IMG/VR virus record: IMGVR_UViG_3300047478_000286 | Location: 1-56,124 of that record | Strand: one strand, 5' to 3' | From: a virus | DNA: 56,124 bases | Notes under the pieces: generated by a model | What the model was told of the DNA's origin: nothing | Database searches by the model: none | Seen by the model: the letters and a program-made list of their open reading frames with translations, nothing else | Shown here: positions 33,345 through 40,708 of the stretch, in pieces | How positions within the stretch are numbered: position 1 is the first letter of the stretch | Layout of the letters: the number at the start of each line of letters is the position of its first letter | Translations under genes and position numbers: made by a program

Positions 33345-33731
33345 ATGAAGAAATTAATATTGGCAGTATTGTTAGCAACAACATTAGCAAACGCTAACGC
33401 GGCATGTGTTCGGGCCGATTTAACCGGCAGATGGGTTATGTTTACCGACGACTCAGCAATGCAAGGTTTTGCAATCACAAGATGCGTTGTGACATTTCCG
33501 GCAACTGGAAGCGTTAGCACAGCCGCAACTTGCACCCCAGTAGGTTACCCAGCCAAAAGCGCCACAGTGACTATGGCAATTACATCAGCTTGCGATGTAT
33601 CAGGCAGGTTGGCAATAAGCACTTTGGGCACTACCAGCTTTATAGCTGCATTAAATTCCAGCAAGAATGTTATGAGCGGCGGTTGGTATTATTCCAAAGA
33701 GCTGGGCGGCTCATTTTCAGGCACTAAATAA
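33345..33731 (+). CDS. Secreted hypothetical protein (128 aa)
   Basis: 128 residues with a clear Sec signal peptide (MKKLILAVLLATTLANANA, cleavage about residue 19). The mature part is small, beta-rich, Ser/Thr/Ala-rich with three cysteines (ACVRADL, ITRCVV, ATCTP, SACDV) and repeats of the theme GRWVMF/GRLAIS. No family recognised. Ribosome binding site TAGGAA. It probably resides in the periplasm. Confidence 0.65.
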   Translation: MKKLILAVLLATTLANANAACVRADLTGRWVMFTDDSAMQGFAITRCVVTFPATGSVSTAATCTPVGYPAKSATVTMAITSACDVSGRLAISTLGTTSFIAALNSSKNVMSGGWYYSKELGGSFSGTK

Positions 33732-33740
33732 GGGGTAATT

Positions 33741-34133
33741 ATGAAAAAGTTATTATTAGCGGTAGTGGTTAGCTTACTTTCTGGTTGCGCTACGATGTAT
33801 CAAGGCTCAACGCAAGAAGTCACGGTTCTAACCAGGAACGACAACAGCCCAAACATCACTCAGTGCAAGCTTATTAACGAAGAGGGTCATTGGGAGACAA
33901 GAGCCAACTCTACTGTGAGAATTCACAGAGATGGTAATGAAATGCAGGTGCTTTGCAGTAACGAAGCTCAAGCTGGCGAGGCACATGTGAGCCCTGAGTT
34001 TTCGGGCGGGTATGTGTTTTTGGATTTTTTGTTGGATTTCGGTATAGTTTCCGGCACGATTGATGGTTTGAACAACGCTTTCTATAACTACCAATCCAGT
34101 ATTGACGTAAACATGGGGAAAAGAGGTAGATAA
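33741..34133 (+). CDS. Lipoprotein
   Basis: 130 residues. Lipoprotein signal MKKLLLAVVVSLLSGC with lipobox LLSGC, acylation at Cys16. The mature part (TMYQGSTQEVTVLT, TQCKLINEEGHW, FSGGYVFLDFLLDFGIVSG) resembles small bacterial outer-membrane lipoproteins of unknown function. The hydrophobic stretch (about 88-105) may insert in membrane. Strong ribosome binding site (AAGGGG). Phage lipoproteins can act in lysis (o-spanin) or superinfection exclusion; neither is demonstrable here. Confidence 0.7.
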   Translation: MKKLLLAVVVSLLSGCATMYQGSTQEVTVLTRNDNSPNITQCKLINEEGHWETRANSTVRIHRDGNEMQVLCSNEAQAGEAHVSPEFSGGYVFLDFLLDFGIVSGTIDGLNNAFYNYQSSIDVNMGKRGR

Positions 34134-34134
34134 A

Positions 34135-34494
34135 ATGTCAGAAAATAGAAATTTTGGTTCATTAAATCAGCAAGAAAAGTTAGACCTATGTGCACCAATT
34201 ATGGATTCGCTGGCGCGCATTAATAGGCGTGTCGATGATTGGGTAGTTACTGATGTAGACATTCCTGGGTTTGGCTCCAATTGGCGGATTAATTATGATG
34301 CCCCAGTTATTTTCAAACGAAGCGTGGCGCAAAATGCGATGCTAGGCGCAAATAAAGAAGAAAGCCTCACAGGTGAAGAAAAGAGCCTAAACTCAATGCC
34401 TGAGATTTTGGGTCTATCGAAGCAAGACAGGCAGTTAATGTTGCTAACGGAGATATTAACAGAGTTGCGGGAGATAAAGTCAAAAATTCAATAG
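34135..34494 (+). CDS. Hypothetical cytoplasmic protein (119 aa)
   Basis: Not recognised. 119 residues, no signal peptide despite following a lipoprotein gene by one base. Mixed charged composition, with a leucine-rich helical C-terminus (QLMLLTEILTELREIKSKIQ). Ribosome binding site GAGG. It is the last gene of its unit; a GNRA-loop terminator follows eight bases later. Confidence 0.6.
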   Translation: MSENRNFGSLNQQEKLDLCAPIMDSLARINRRVDDWVVTDVDIPGFGSNWRINYDAPVIFKRSVAQNAMLGANKEESLTGEEKSLNSMPEILGLSKQDRQLMLLTEILTELREIKSKIQ

Positions 34495-34501
34495 CCCATT
34501 T

Positions 34502-34523
34502 AGGGGCGCAAGCCCCTTTTTTT
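34502..34523 (+). terminator. Rho-independent terminator
   Basis: AGGGGC (34502-34507), GCAA tetraloop, GCCCCT (34512-34517), then six further T residues. Confidence 0.9.
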
Positions 34524-34549
34524 AGCCATAAACACCTCTAATTCGCAAT

Positions 34550-34561
34550 TAAAATATACAC
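34550..34561 (+). promoter_or_regulatory. TAAAATATACAC promoter-like element
   Basis: Second promoter class, 31 bases before ATG 34592, followed by ACTAACAAAAC as in the cobT leader. Confidence 0.5.
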
Positions 34562-34591
34562 ACTAACAAAACAAATAACGAGTGACTAAAA

Positions 34592-34888
34592 ATGGCAACA
34601 ATTACAATACCAAGTTCAGTGGCAATGAAAAGTCCACTAACAAATAAAGCTTTAAAAAATGTTGGTTTGCTTTTAATTGTTACGTTAACACAACCGGCAT
34701 TTGCGAAAGAAGAACATAAACCATTGCCATACCCGTTAAATGTTGACGCTATGGTTAACGGGGGTTGTTATTCAGAGCAACAAATAGGAATTGGTGTTTT
34801 CAACGAAAGTTGTAGTGCAGACCTTGAATGTTATCCAATTAACAGCGCCAGCTATAAACTCAAGTTGAGAGAAAAAAGGAAAAAATAA
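34592..34888 (+). CDS. Putative exported small protein (98 aa)
   Basis: 98 residues from ATG 34592 (CGAGTGAC upstream). A hydrophobic segment with AFA-KEE-like cleavage (LLLIVTLTQPAFAKEE, about 27-42) indicates export. From ATG 34625 (MKSPLTNKALKN) it would be a standard signal peptide, so that start is also possible. The mature part is short with three cysteines and a very basic end (KLREKRKK). Function unknown. Confidence 0.55.
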   Translation: MATITIPSSVAMKSPLTNKALKNVGLLLIVTLTQPAFAKEEHKPLPYPLNVDAMVNGGCYSEQQIGIGVFNESCSADLECYPINSASYKLKLREKRKK

Positions 34889-34934
34889 ATAATTATTAAT
34901 TTAAAATTTTATAACAATTAACTAAGGTGAAAAT

Positions 34935-35180
34935 ATGAATAGTGAAAAAAGAGATTGTTTGAATTTCGCGTTTGGGCTTTTTATAGGCTTTTCGTTAACA
35001 GTGGTAGTGTTGTTGACGATACATGTGTTTTCAGATAAACGGGCTCACCAAGAGCCAAAAATTCATCACAAAACAATGTGCATTAACGGTTGGAAATACG
35101 CTTATGACGGCGAATATTTAGCGCCCATTTTGTCACACGAATGGCGTGGATTTATACCATGTGTGGAGTCCGATATATGA
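34935..35180 (+). CDS. Membrane-anchored Cys protein, tandem paralogue 1
   Basis: 81 residues. One transmembrane segment (about 10-32), probably N-in/C-out. The outer tail contains EPKIHHKTMCINGWKYAYDG and a second Cys near the end. The pattern C-xxG-xx-YAYD-...-P-...-C recurs in the next gene. Good ribosome binding site (TAAGGTG). The stop overlaps the next ATG (ATGA). No family recognised; a small envelope-located pair. Confidence 0.6.
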   Translation: MNSEKRDCLNFAFGLFIGFSLTVVVLLTIHVFSDKRAHQEPKIHHKTMCINGWKYAYDGEYLAPILSHEWRGFIPCVESDI

Positions 35181-35401
35181 AACGTTGGCAAGAAAAATTA
35201 TTAGACGTGTGTTTGATTGTTTCCGTAATAGCGCTTATTGGTTTGCTTGTATTTACCGTAACCAAAATAACACCACATGTCGAACAAGAACAGCAAGAGC
35301 CACACATGACATGCTTTGGTGGGCGTGTTTATGCCTATGACGAAGGGCACACAATACCCATTTACAACAGTGAAGGTAAATCTGTTAAGTGCCCCAGGTA
35401 A
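35177..35401 (+). CDS. Membrane-anchored Cys protein, tandem paralogue 2
   Basis: 74 residues from ATG 35177, which overlaps the upstream stop; an in-frame ATG 35141 lies inside the previous gene. One transmembrane segment (about 10-30), then EPHMTCFGGRVYAYDEG, P and a C-terminal Cys, the same tail layout as its neighbour. The paired duplication suggests a two-component membrane complex. Function unknown. Confidence 0.6.
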   Translation: MKRWQEKLLDVCLIVSVIALIGLLVFTVTKITPHVEQEQQEPHMTCFGGRVYAYDEGHTIPIYNSEGKSVKCPR

Positions 35402-35410
35402 AAAATACCC

Positions 35411-35548
35411 ATGCGACTAATTAATACAACCGGAGATTTCTCAGTATACTTTAGCTGTGAATTGCAAGAATACTTTGTTTATAAAGCAGAAAAGCTTTTA
35501 AGGCTAAATGTTTACAACTTTTCAATTGCAAAAAACTATCTTACTTGA
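35411..35548 (+). CDS. Possible small ORF (45 aa), weak
   Basis: Open frame MRLINTTGDFSVYFS... to TGA 35546-35548, which falls inside the Shine-Dalgarno of the next gene. Only a distant AGG precedes the ATG. Amino-acid composition is plausible (aromatic, Leu/Lys), but evidence is limited to the frame filling the gap between two genes. Confidence 0.3.
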   Translation: MRLINTTGDFSVYFSCELQEYFVYKAEKLLRLNVYNFSIAKNYLT

Positions 35549-35558
35549 GGTTATTATT

Positions 35559-35870
35559 ATGAAAAAATTACTTACGATTTTATTATTAACGGCATCTTTC
35601 GGCGGTTACGCGAGTCCGATTATGCAAGGCGGTCAAGCGTTAAGACCGCAAACGCATAACCCTTCAACAACCTACTATTTAAAAAAGTTGCATAGGGCGA
35701 ATAATCAGCAAGCAAAGGCAAAAGTTCCAGACGGGTGCTGGATAGCTTACAATAACGCGCAAATAACAAACCGAGTTAAAGCAAAGGTAGGTCGGCCAAC
35801 TATATTATCTGACGACATACTATACGCTATACTATACGGCATCGGATACACGCCATTTGCTTGCCAGTAA
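35559..35870 (+). CDS. Secreted hypothetical protein (103 aa)
   Basis: 103 residues from ATG 35559 (TTGAGG eight bases upstream); the in-frame ATG 35508 would bury the signal peptide. Signal peptide MKKLLTILLLTASFGGYAS, then a basic, Gln/Asn-rich mature chain with two cysteines (DGCWIAYNNAQ, PFACQ). It has its own good ribosome binding site. Function unknown; predicted periplasmic. Confidence 0.65.
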   Translation: MKKLLTILLLTASFGGYASPIMQGGQALRPQTHNPSTTYYLKKLHRANNQQAKAKVPDGCWIAYNNAQITNRVKAKVGRPTILSDDILYAILYGIGYTPFACQ

Positions 35871-35898
35871 GTTAAAAAATCACATTCGGAGTGCTAAG

Positions 35899-36384
35899 AT
35901 GAAGGTTATAAAGCTGTTTGTTTTAATAATGGTGTGGCTTATTAGTTTGATTTTCTTTGCGAGCTTTGTTAAATCCGCTTTCCCAGAAAGCCCAATGATT
36001 TATTTTACTGTTGGGATTGTTGCTTGTGTTGTTTGGACTTCGCCTGTTTACTTTTGGTGCTTAAGCTCAGAAAATCAATCGGCGCACTATGCAGCTAAGG
36101 CAAAAAAGGGTTTAATTGTATTAATTACAATCTTTGTTGCTTTAATTGGGTGGCTGCTTTTTTTAATTGGATGGCTGTTTGGTTTGATTTTTATTCTTAT
36201 CTTGGCTGGACACGTTGCAAATGAAGACCCAAGCACCGCTGGCTTTTTGGGTGTTTTTGCGCTTTGTGTGTATACCCCAATATACTTTGAATATTTCCTC
36301 GGTGATTCAGAAGAAAGAGGAGACCATAGCGCAGAATTTAAGGGAAAGACGCTGGAAAATCGCAGGGCAAAAGAATGGCGTTAG
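35899..36384 (+). CDS. Polytopic membrane protein (161 aa)
   Basis: 161 residues from ATG 35899, chosen for TCGGAGTG upstream. About five hydrophobic segments (about 4-24, 33-53, 70-88, 90-106 and 112-132) and a charged C-terminal tail (SEERGDHSAEFKGKTLENRR). No family recognised. It is the last of the envelope-targeted group beginning at 32144. Host-membrane modification or superinfection exclusion is possible, by location only. Confidence 0.6.
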   Translation: MKVIKLFVLIMVWLISLIFFASFVKSAFPESPMIYFTVGIVACVVWTSPVYFWCLSSENQSAHYAAKAKKGLIVLITIFVALIGWLLFLIGWLFGLIFILILAGHVANEDPSTAGFLGVFALCVYTPIYFEYFLGDSEERGDHSAEFKGKTLENRRAKEWR

Positions 36385-36402
36385 TCGCTTTAGCCGCAAA
36401 GT

Positions 36403-36423
36403 AAGTAATTAAAGACTTATAAT
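36403..36423 (+). promoter_or_regulatory. Dyad promoter/operator element, copy 12
   Basis: AAGTA-ATTAAA-GACTT then ATAAT, giving TATAAT at 36418-36423. The same 20 bases occur at 37512. Confidence 0.65.
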
Positions 36424-36451
36424 ACTAACAAATCAACACATTGGAGCACAC

Positions 36452-36562
36452 ATGAGCACAGAAAGAGTTTTCTACCCATTTCCAAGTATCGGGCAATTCC
36501 GTAATGTCTGTAAAGATGCGCCGAAAAAAAGAAGTTGGGAAGCATGTTTCCGGCCCAGCTAA
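36452..36562 (+). CDS. Small hypothetical protein (36 aa)
   Basis: 36 residues, from ATG 36452 with TTGGAG eight bases upstream and a dyad promoter 30 bases before. The sequence contains FYPFPSIGQFRNV and ends with CFRPS. The segment PSIGQFRNV is reminiscent of the N-termini of phage RNA-ligase-like proteins, so this may be a truncated remnant, but it is too short to be sure. A real leader and promoter suggest it is expressed. Confidence 0.4.
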   Translation: MSTERVFYPFPSIGQFRNVCKDAPKKRSWEACFRPS

Positions 36563-36592
36563 ACAATGGTTCTTACAACAAGAGGTATAAAA

Positions 36593-36817
36593 ATGAATAT
36601 CGCAGAATTGATTCAAGAGTTACAACAATTCGACCCAGAGCTTGAAGTGGCAATATTGGACGGTCTTAACGGGGCTGGTGTTCCACGCACAATAAACTTG
36701 GGCCCGGTATTATTTGACGGCGAAGCTAAATACGAAGGCGACGAGAACGCGGAATATAAAGACATCGACACGGAGCCAGGTAACCCAATTGTAATTATGG
36801 GTTACGGTTTTTATTAA
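36593..36817 (+). CDS. Small acidic phage protein (74 aa)
   Basis: 74 residues from ATG 36593 (AGAGG upstream; the in-frame 36566 lacks one). It begins MNIAELIQELQQFDPELEVAI, a pattern common among small phage proteins of unknown function (xxELIxxLQxxDPxxxV). The acidic remainder ends in VIMGYGFY. No partner is known. Confidence 0.6.
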   Translation: MNIAELIQELQQFDPELEVAILDGLNGAGVPRTINLGPVLFDGEAKYEGDENAEYKDIDTEPGNPIVIMGYGFY

Positions 36818-36821
36818 GCGC

Positions 36822-37016
36822 ATGGGCAACTTGACGCTACCTGAGCGCAGATACGCAATTTTTGTTAGCGCAACCACTTTCAAAGAGTATGCGATTGTGG
36901 TTTCCGGCAAGGATATGGAAACAGCCCCTAAATGGGGTGGCTTTGTAAGATGGCTGGGTGGAATTAGACCAGCAATAAATTACAAACTAAATGGTAAAAT
37001 ATACAACAAGTTATGA
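36822..37016 (+). CDS. Small hypothetical protein (64 aa)
   Basis: 64 residues, ATG four bases after the previous stop with no strong ribosome binding site, so probably coupled. Sequence is beta-rich (RRYAIFVSATTFKEYAIVVSG) with a basic C-terminus. The stop overlaps the phosphoesterase start (ATGA). Not recognised. Confidence 0.5.
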   Translation: MGNLTLPERRYAIFVSATTFKEYAIVVSGKDMETAPKWGGFVRWLGGIRPAINYKLNGKIYNKL

Positions 37017-37510
37017 ATAAAGTTTACCTGATAGCAGACCTGCATCTAGGGCACAAAAAAGTTATCGAATTTGAAAGTGCAGCTAGACCTTTTAAAACAA
37101 TCGAAGAACATGACAATTGCCTAATTGAACGTTGGAATTCAGTTGTTGATAAGCGAGACACGGTTTGGGTGTTGGGTGACTTACTGTTCGGCAGAGATTC
37201 ATTCGAAAAGCTAAAACAACTTAAGGGTGTGAAAAAGCTAATACTAGGTAATCATGACGTGTATCCAACCGAGCTTTATTTAGAGCACTTTAGTAAAATC
37301 CAAAGCTCGGTGAAGTTAGATAAATGCCTATTAACACACATACCAATACACCCAACACAGTTCAGGCCAGGTATTGAATACAATATACATGGGCACATGC
37401 ACAGTAGAGTGTTAAAAGACCCGCGTTATTTTTGTGTTTCTGCCGAGCAAGTAAATCTAACGCCGGTGCCTTTTCATCAACTTGTTAATTTTTTACATTC
37501 CACCGCTTAG
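37013..37510 (+). CDS. Calcineurin-like metallophosphoesterase
   Basis: 165 residues, complete single-domain metallophosphoesterase: ADLHLGH (8-14), VLGDLLFGRD (about 54-63), LILGNHDVYP (about 76-85), LLTHIPIHP (about 109) and IHGHMHSR (about 127-134). These are the two-metal ligands. Small phage and bacterial relatives act on phosphoesters of unknown identity. The gene is distinct from the SbcD-like nuclease subunit at 23310, which is longer and paired with SbcC. The substrate cannot be inferred. Confidence 0.88.
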   Translation: MNKVYLIADLHLGHKKVIEFESAARPFKTIEEHDNCLIERWNSVVDKRDTVWVLGDLLFGRDSFEKLKQLKGVKKLILGNHDVYPTELYLEHFSKIQSSVKLDKCLLTHIPIHPTQFRPGIEYNIHGHMHSRVLKDPRYFCVSAEQVNLTPVPFHQLVNFLHSTA

Positions 37511-37511
37511 T

Positions 37512-37532
37512 AAGTAATTAAAGACTTATAAT
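37512..37532 (+). promoter_or_regulatory. Dyad promoter/operator element, copy 13
   Basis: AAGTA-ATTAAA-GACTT then ATAAT (TATAAT 37527-37532). It heads the unit with thymidylate synthase. Confidence 0.65.
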
Positions 37533-37574
37533 AAACGCAGTTAAAACAAAACAATAAAACCAAAGGAAATAAAA

Positions 37575-37847
37575 ATGAAACCAATCCCAGTTGAAACCGA
37601 GTCAGAAGATACAAAGTTAGTTACCGCTTACGTGTCAAAAGATGGCAAGTTGTGGCTCGAAAAGAGCGAAAGAGATGCGTGTAACAGGGCTTTATGTGTA
37701 GTAGAACTCACCAAACATGTAGGAAGCTACTTAATAAAAAATGACGAAGATGAATATGGTGGCGCAATTGCAACTGATAGAGATGTTGCGGATTACATCG
37801 CCAAATACTTCGGCACAATACAAGAAATTGTAAATCGGGTTAAATAA
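37575..37847 (+). CDS. Hypothetical protein upstream of thyA (90 aa)
   Basis: 90 residues with AAAGGA ribosome binding site. Acidic start (ETESEDTKLVTAYVSKDGK) and helical C-terminus (DVADYIAKYFGTIQEIVNRVK). The layout (a strand pair 'AYVSKDGKLWLEKSERDA', then a helix) is seen in small phage proteins but no family name can be given. It is expressed from the dyad promoter at 37512. Confidence 0.6.
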   Translation: MKPIPVETESEDTKLVTAYVSKDGKLWLEKSERDACNRALCVVELTKHVGSYLIKNDEDEYGGAIATDRDVADYIAKYFGTIQEIVNRVK

Positions 37848-37873
37848 GCGAATTAAACAAAAAGGAATAACAA

Positions 37874-38773
37874 ATGGTAAAATTCAAAGAAACAGTCCCG
37901 ATGCACCAATATTACAACCTCTTGGTTGATGTGCTACATCGCGGCACAAAAATGATGGACAGAACTGGAACGGGTTGTATCGAGAAATTCGGCGCACAAA
38001 TCCGATTCGATTTACAAGAAGGATTCCCGCTTGTTGCCGGTAAGTCAGTGCCTTTTAAGTTAGTTGCCTCAGAGTTGTTGTGGTTTTTGTCAGGCTCGAC
38101 AAACAATAATGACTTAAAAAAGCTAAACAAAAACTCTATGCCAACAATTTGGGAAGAATGGCAACTTCCAGACGGAAACTTAGGTCCAATCTACGGCAAA
38201 CAATGGCGCAATTGGGGCGGTGGCGAGTGTGAATGCAATGAACCTGTAGACCAAATCAAAACACTGGTGCGTGGGCTGCAAAACAACCCATTTTCACGCA
38301 GACACGTTATTAGTGCCTGGAACGTTTCAGACTTACCTGAAGAAAAGTTTAATCCACAATTAAACGTCCAACACGAAAGAATGGCTTTAGCGCCTTGCCA
38401 TATTCTTTCGCAATATAACGTTTCTGAATATGATGGTGTTAAATTTTTAAACTGCCACATGTATCAACGTTCAGCAGACCTTTTCTTGGGCGTTCCTTTC
38501 AACATTGCAAGTTACGCTTTGTTAACACACATGTTGGCGCACGTTTGCGATATGCAAGTTGGTGACTTAATTATTAGCTTTGGGTCAGCGCATATTTACA
38601 GCAATCATATTAACCAGGTTAAAGAGCTTCTAAGTCGTGACCTTGCTGCGCTTACATTTCCAAAAGTGTTTTTACGTGAAGGCGTAGAAGACATAGACGA
38701 CTTTAAAGTGTCGGACATTAATCTTTTTGGTTACAGCTCCTTTTCAACAATTAAAGCAGAGGTTGCGATTTAA
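37874..38773 (+). CDS. thyA: Thymidylate synthase (ThyA type)
   Basis: 299 residues. Catalytic nucleophile C175 in LAPCHILSQ; dUMP/folate motifs DRTGTG, GPIYGKQWRNWGG, FSRRHVISAWN, FLNCHMYQRSADLFLGVPFN with IASYALLTHM, and HIYSNH. The Asn in VPFNIASY marks dUMP specificity; dCMP hydroxymethylases carry Asp there. So it makes dTMP and gives no sign of hydroxymethylcytosine DNA. Coupled in the pathway with DHFR two genes later. Good ribosome binding site (AAAGG). Confidence 0.96.
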   Translation: MVKFKETVPMHQYYNLLVDVLHRGTKMMDRTGTGCIEKFGAQIRFDLQEGFPLVAGKSVPFKLVASELLWFLSGSTNNNDLKKLNKNSMPTIWEEWQLPDGNLGPIYGKQWRNWGGGECECNEPVDQIKTLVRGLQNNPFSRRHVISAWNVSDLPEEKFNPQLNVQHERMALAPCHILSQYNVSEYDGVKFLNCHMYQRSADLFLGVPFNIASYALLTHMLAHVCDMQVGDLIISFGSAHIYSNHINQVKELLSRDLAALTFPKVFLREGVEDIDDFKVSDINLFGYSSFSTIKAEVAI

Positions 38774-38774
38774 C

Positions 38775-38921
38775 ATGACACCGACAATTATTATAAAATT
38801 GATTCTGGCTTTTATAGGTTATTGCGTAGCTTTTTGGTTTATAGCTGACGTATTTAGTTATAAATTAATTTGGGCTTATGTATTTTGGCAAATAGCAGAG
38901 CGGCTAATGGAGATAAAATGA
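38775..38921 (+). CDS. Small membrane protein (48 aa)
   Basis: 48 residues from ATG 38775, one base after the thyA stop region. It is nearly all hydrophobic/aromatic (two short segments, about 5-24 and 28-42), ending AERLMEIK. The TGA overlaps the DHFR start (ATGA), so it lies in the thyA-folA unit. Function unknown. Confidence 0.5.
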   Translation: MTPTIIIKLILAFIGYCVAFWFIADVFSYKLIWAYVFWQIAERLMEIK

Positions 38922-39400
38922 TTACGCTTATAGCGGCGGTTTCAAAAAACAACGTAATTGGTGACAGCACTTTGAAGACTATGCCTTGGAAATGCTCAAA
39001 AGAGCTGGCGTTTTTCAAAGAAAACACAATGGGCAAGATAGTTGTAATGGGCAGAAAAACTGTTAAGCAGGTCGGCAGGCTACCGGGCAGAGATTGCATT
39101 ATGCTAACTCGCAACCCAAAGCAAATTATGCTTAATTTGTTTCGCCCTTATGACTTGCATACCTTGTTGGAAATGGAGCGCGGCAGTCCGGAGCTTCACT
39201 TCGCAATCTGTGGCGGTGCAGAGATTTACAAGCAACTTGAGCCTTATGCGCATCATGCCTTGATTTCTTACATGAATTTCGACGCGAAAGGCGACACATT
39301 CTGGGAAGAGCTTGACGCAAAATGGGTTGAAACATCGACGCATCGTTTTGATGAATTTATAGCAATAGCTTACACCAACTGCAACCCTTTGTTTTATTGA
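38918..39400 (+). CDS. folA: Dihydrofolate reductase
   Basis: 160 residues from ATG 38918 (GGAG eight bases upstream). DHFR motifs: LIAAVSKNNVIGD, MPWKCSKELAFFKENT, VVMGRKTVKQVGRLPGRD, and FAICGGAEIYKQLEPYA. The substrate-binding acid is Glu (in KELAFF) where E. coli has Asp27; Glu is used by other DHFRs. It regenerates tetrahydrofolate consumed by thymidylate synthase. The earlier in-frame ATG (38870) lies in the preceding gene. Confidence 0.93.
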   Translation: MITLIAAVSKNNVIGDSTLKTMPWKCSKELAFFKENTMGKIVVMGRKTVKQVGRLPGRDCIMLTRNPKQIMLNLFRPYDLHTLLEMERGSPELHFAICGGAEIYKQLEPYAHHALISYMNFDAKGDTFWEELDAKWVETSTHRFDEFIAIAYTNCNPLFY

Positions 39401-39411
39401 TAAAATAACTT

Positions 39412-39428
39412 AACTAACAAATTACTTA
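39412..39428 (+). promoter_or_regulatory. Dyad promoter/operator element, copy 14
   Basis: AACTA-ACAAAT-TACTT then A; one mismatch in the left arm. It precedes the NUDIX gene. Confidence 0.4.
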
Positions 39429-39444
39429 CAAAAGAGAAATTAAT

Positions 39445-40092
39445 ATGGCACGTAAAATGGAACATATCTTAGCAATGTCAAGAACAGCGGCTGATAAAAT
39501 CGCAGGCTACAAAAGCGGCTTCTTCCCATTCTCGGAAGGGGCTGAAAGATTCCCAGTCGAGATTGATGACCTTTGGGTTGGTTCCAGAGACATCCTTGAG
39601 CAAGATACTGAATACGCACAAATCATTCCCTACGCCATAGTAGAGAGATTCGGCAACGTTTTGGTATACAGAAGAACCAACAAAGGTGGAGAATCACGCT
39701 TGCATGATAATTGGTCTATCGGATTTGGTGGACACATTAGCGTAGGCGACATTTCTGTATCGAAAGATGGCAATCTAATTGACTTAGAAACAACCGTAGC
39801 TAACTGCACTCTCAGAGAGCTTAATGAAGAGCTTAAAATTGAGGCAGGTATGTCGTTCGAAGCTTACGGGTATCTGAGAAGCTACAAAACAGAAGTGGAC
39901 GAGGTTCATTCTGGCTTTGTTATGATTGCAAGAACAGAATCAATGGTTGTCGAGCAAGAAGATGCAATTGAGATTGTTGGTTGGCGCTCGCCCGAAGATT
40001 TGTATAAATCGGCCGAGTTTGAAAAATTAGAGTCTTGGTCGAAGATTGTCATAAAGTATGTGGCAGAGAATGGTGGGCTGCCAAAGCCATGA
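39445..40092 (+). CDS. NUDIX-like hydrolase
   Basis: 215 residues. Central domain with IIPYAIVERFGNVLVYRRTN, WSIGFGGHISVGD, and a NUDIX-like box: G...E, then CTLRELNEELKIEAG (RE-x2-EE). It is followed by HSGFVMIARTE and EIVGWRSPEDL. The spacing before the REL helix is longer than canonical. NUDIX enzymes hydrolyse nucleoside diphosphate derivatives. In a dNTP-metabolism block it may sanitise or tune nucleotide pools. The stop overlaps the next start. Confidence 0.82.
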   Translation: MARKMEHILAMSRTAADKIAGYKSGFFPFSEGAERFPVEIDDLWVGSRDILEQDTEYAQIIPYAIVERFGNVLVYRRTNKGGESRLHDNWSIGFGGHISVGDISVSKDGNLIDLETTVANCTLRELNEELKIEAGMSFEAYGYLRSYKTEVDEVHSGFVMIARTESMVVEQEDAIEIVGWRSPEDLYKSAEFEKLESWSKIVIKYVAENGGLPKP

Positions 40093-40697
40093 GTGGCGGC
40101 GGAATAGGTATTATTGGAGCGCCCAAAACGGGCGTTTCAAGTGTAGCTTTTGAGGTTTGTAATCTTATTAAGTTGCCGCTTTTAATTTGTAACACGCAAA
40201 CCTTTTTTGACATATTGAATATAAACAGATTTACCTGTTCGTTTTCGGAAAAGCTTTTTGTTTACAAAACCTGTCTGGATGCTATGGAAAATAATTATTT
40301 ATTCTGCGACGGTTTGTTTGTTGCTGAAATAATACCGATGCAACTGGCAGCAGAAATTGTTATTGAAGCTGGAAAAGGCGGTTTGAGCCCTTATGAGTCT
40401 GCCGCAGTTACTGACTTCGTAATTAGATGCGAGACGGTTTGTAACTTATACTTTAGGTCAATAGTGTTGGTGCAGCCAGGTATAGTTTGTGAAGGCGCTG
40501 AGGCAGAGAAGCAGGCAAATATTAACTTGGTTCTTTCTGGAATGTTAACCGATGCTAACAAAAGACTTTACATGCAAAAAAGTATTTTAAACCAAACTTT
40601 ACTGGACAATAAACAAAGAGCGGCGACGGTTATAAAGCTTGCTGCTCTTGACGAAAGCCAATTAATGCAACAAAGAAAAAATTCGGTAGTGCATTAA
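40089..40697 (+). CDS. P-loop-like protein with altered Walker A
   Basis: 202 residues from ATG 40089 (ATGA overlap). IGIIGAPKTGVSSVAFEV at about 6-23 has the layout of a Walker A loop (GxxxxGK[ST]) as found in AAA_28/NadR-like or dNMP-kinase proteins, but the invariant Lys is Val (GAPKTGVSS). DNNYLFCDGLF-like ENNYLFCDGLFVAE could be the Walker B strand. The C-terminal half is helical and Gln/Asn/Lys-rich. Either a degenerate, non-hydrolysing relative or a different fold. Position next to NUDIX/TS suggests nucleotide metabolism. Confidence 0.55.
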   Translation: MSGGGIGIIGAPKTGVSSVAFEVCNLIKLPLLICNTQTFFDILNINRFTCSFSEKLFVYKTCLDAMENNYLFCDGLFVAEIIPMQLAAEIVIEAGKGGLSPYESAAVTDFVIRCETVCNLYFRSIVLVQPGIVCEGAEAEKQANINLVLSGMLTDANKRLYMQKSILNQTLLDNKQRAATVIKLAALDESQLMQQRKNSVVH

Positions 40698-40708
40698 TTT
40701 AAAATTGT

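Noticed and set aside
37874-38773. dCMP hydroxymethylase instead of thymidylate synthase
   Set aside because: The substrate-selecting residue in VPFNIASY is Asn, as in dUMP-specific enzymes.
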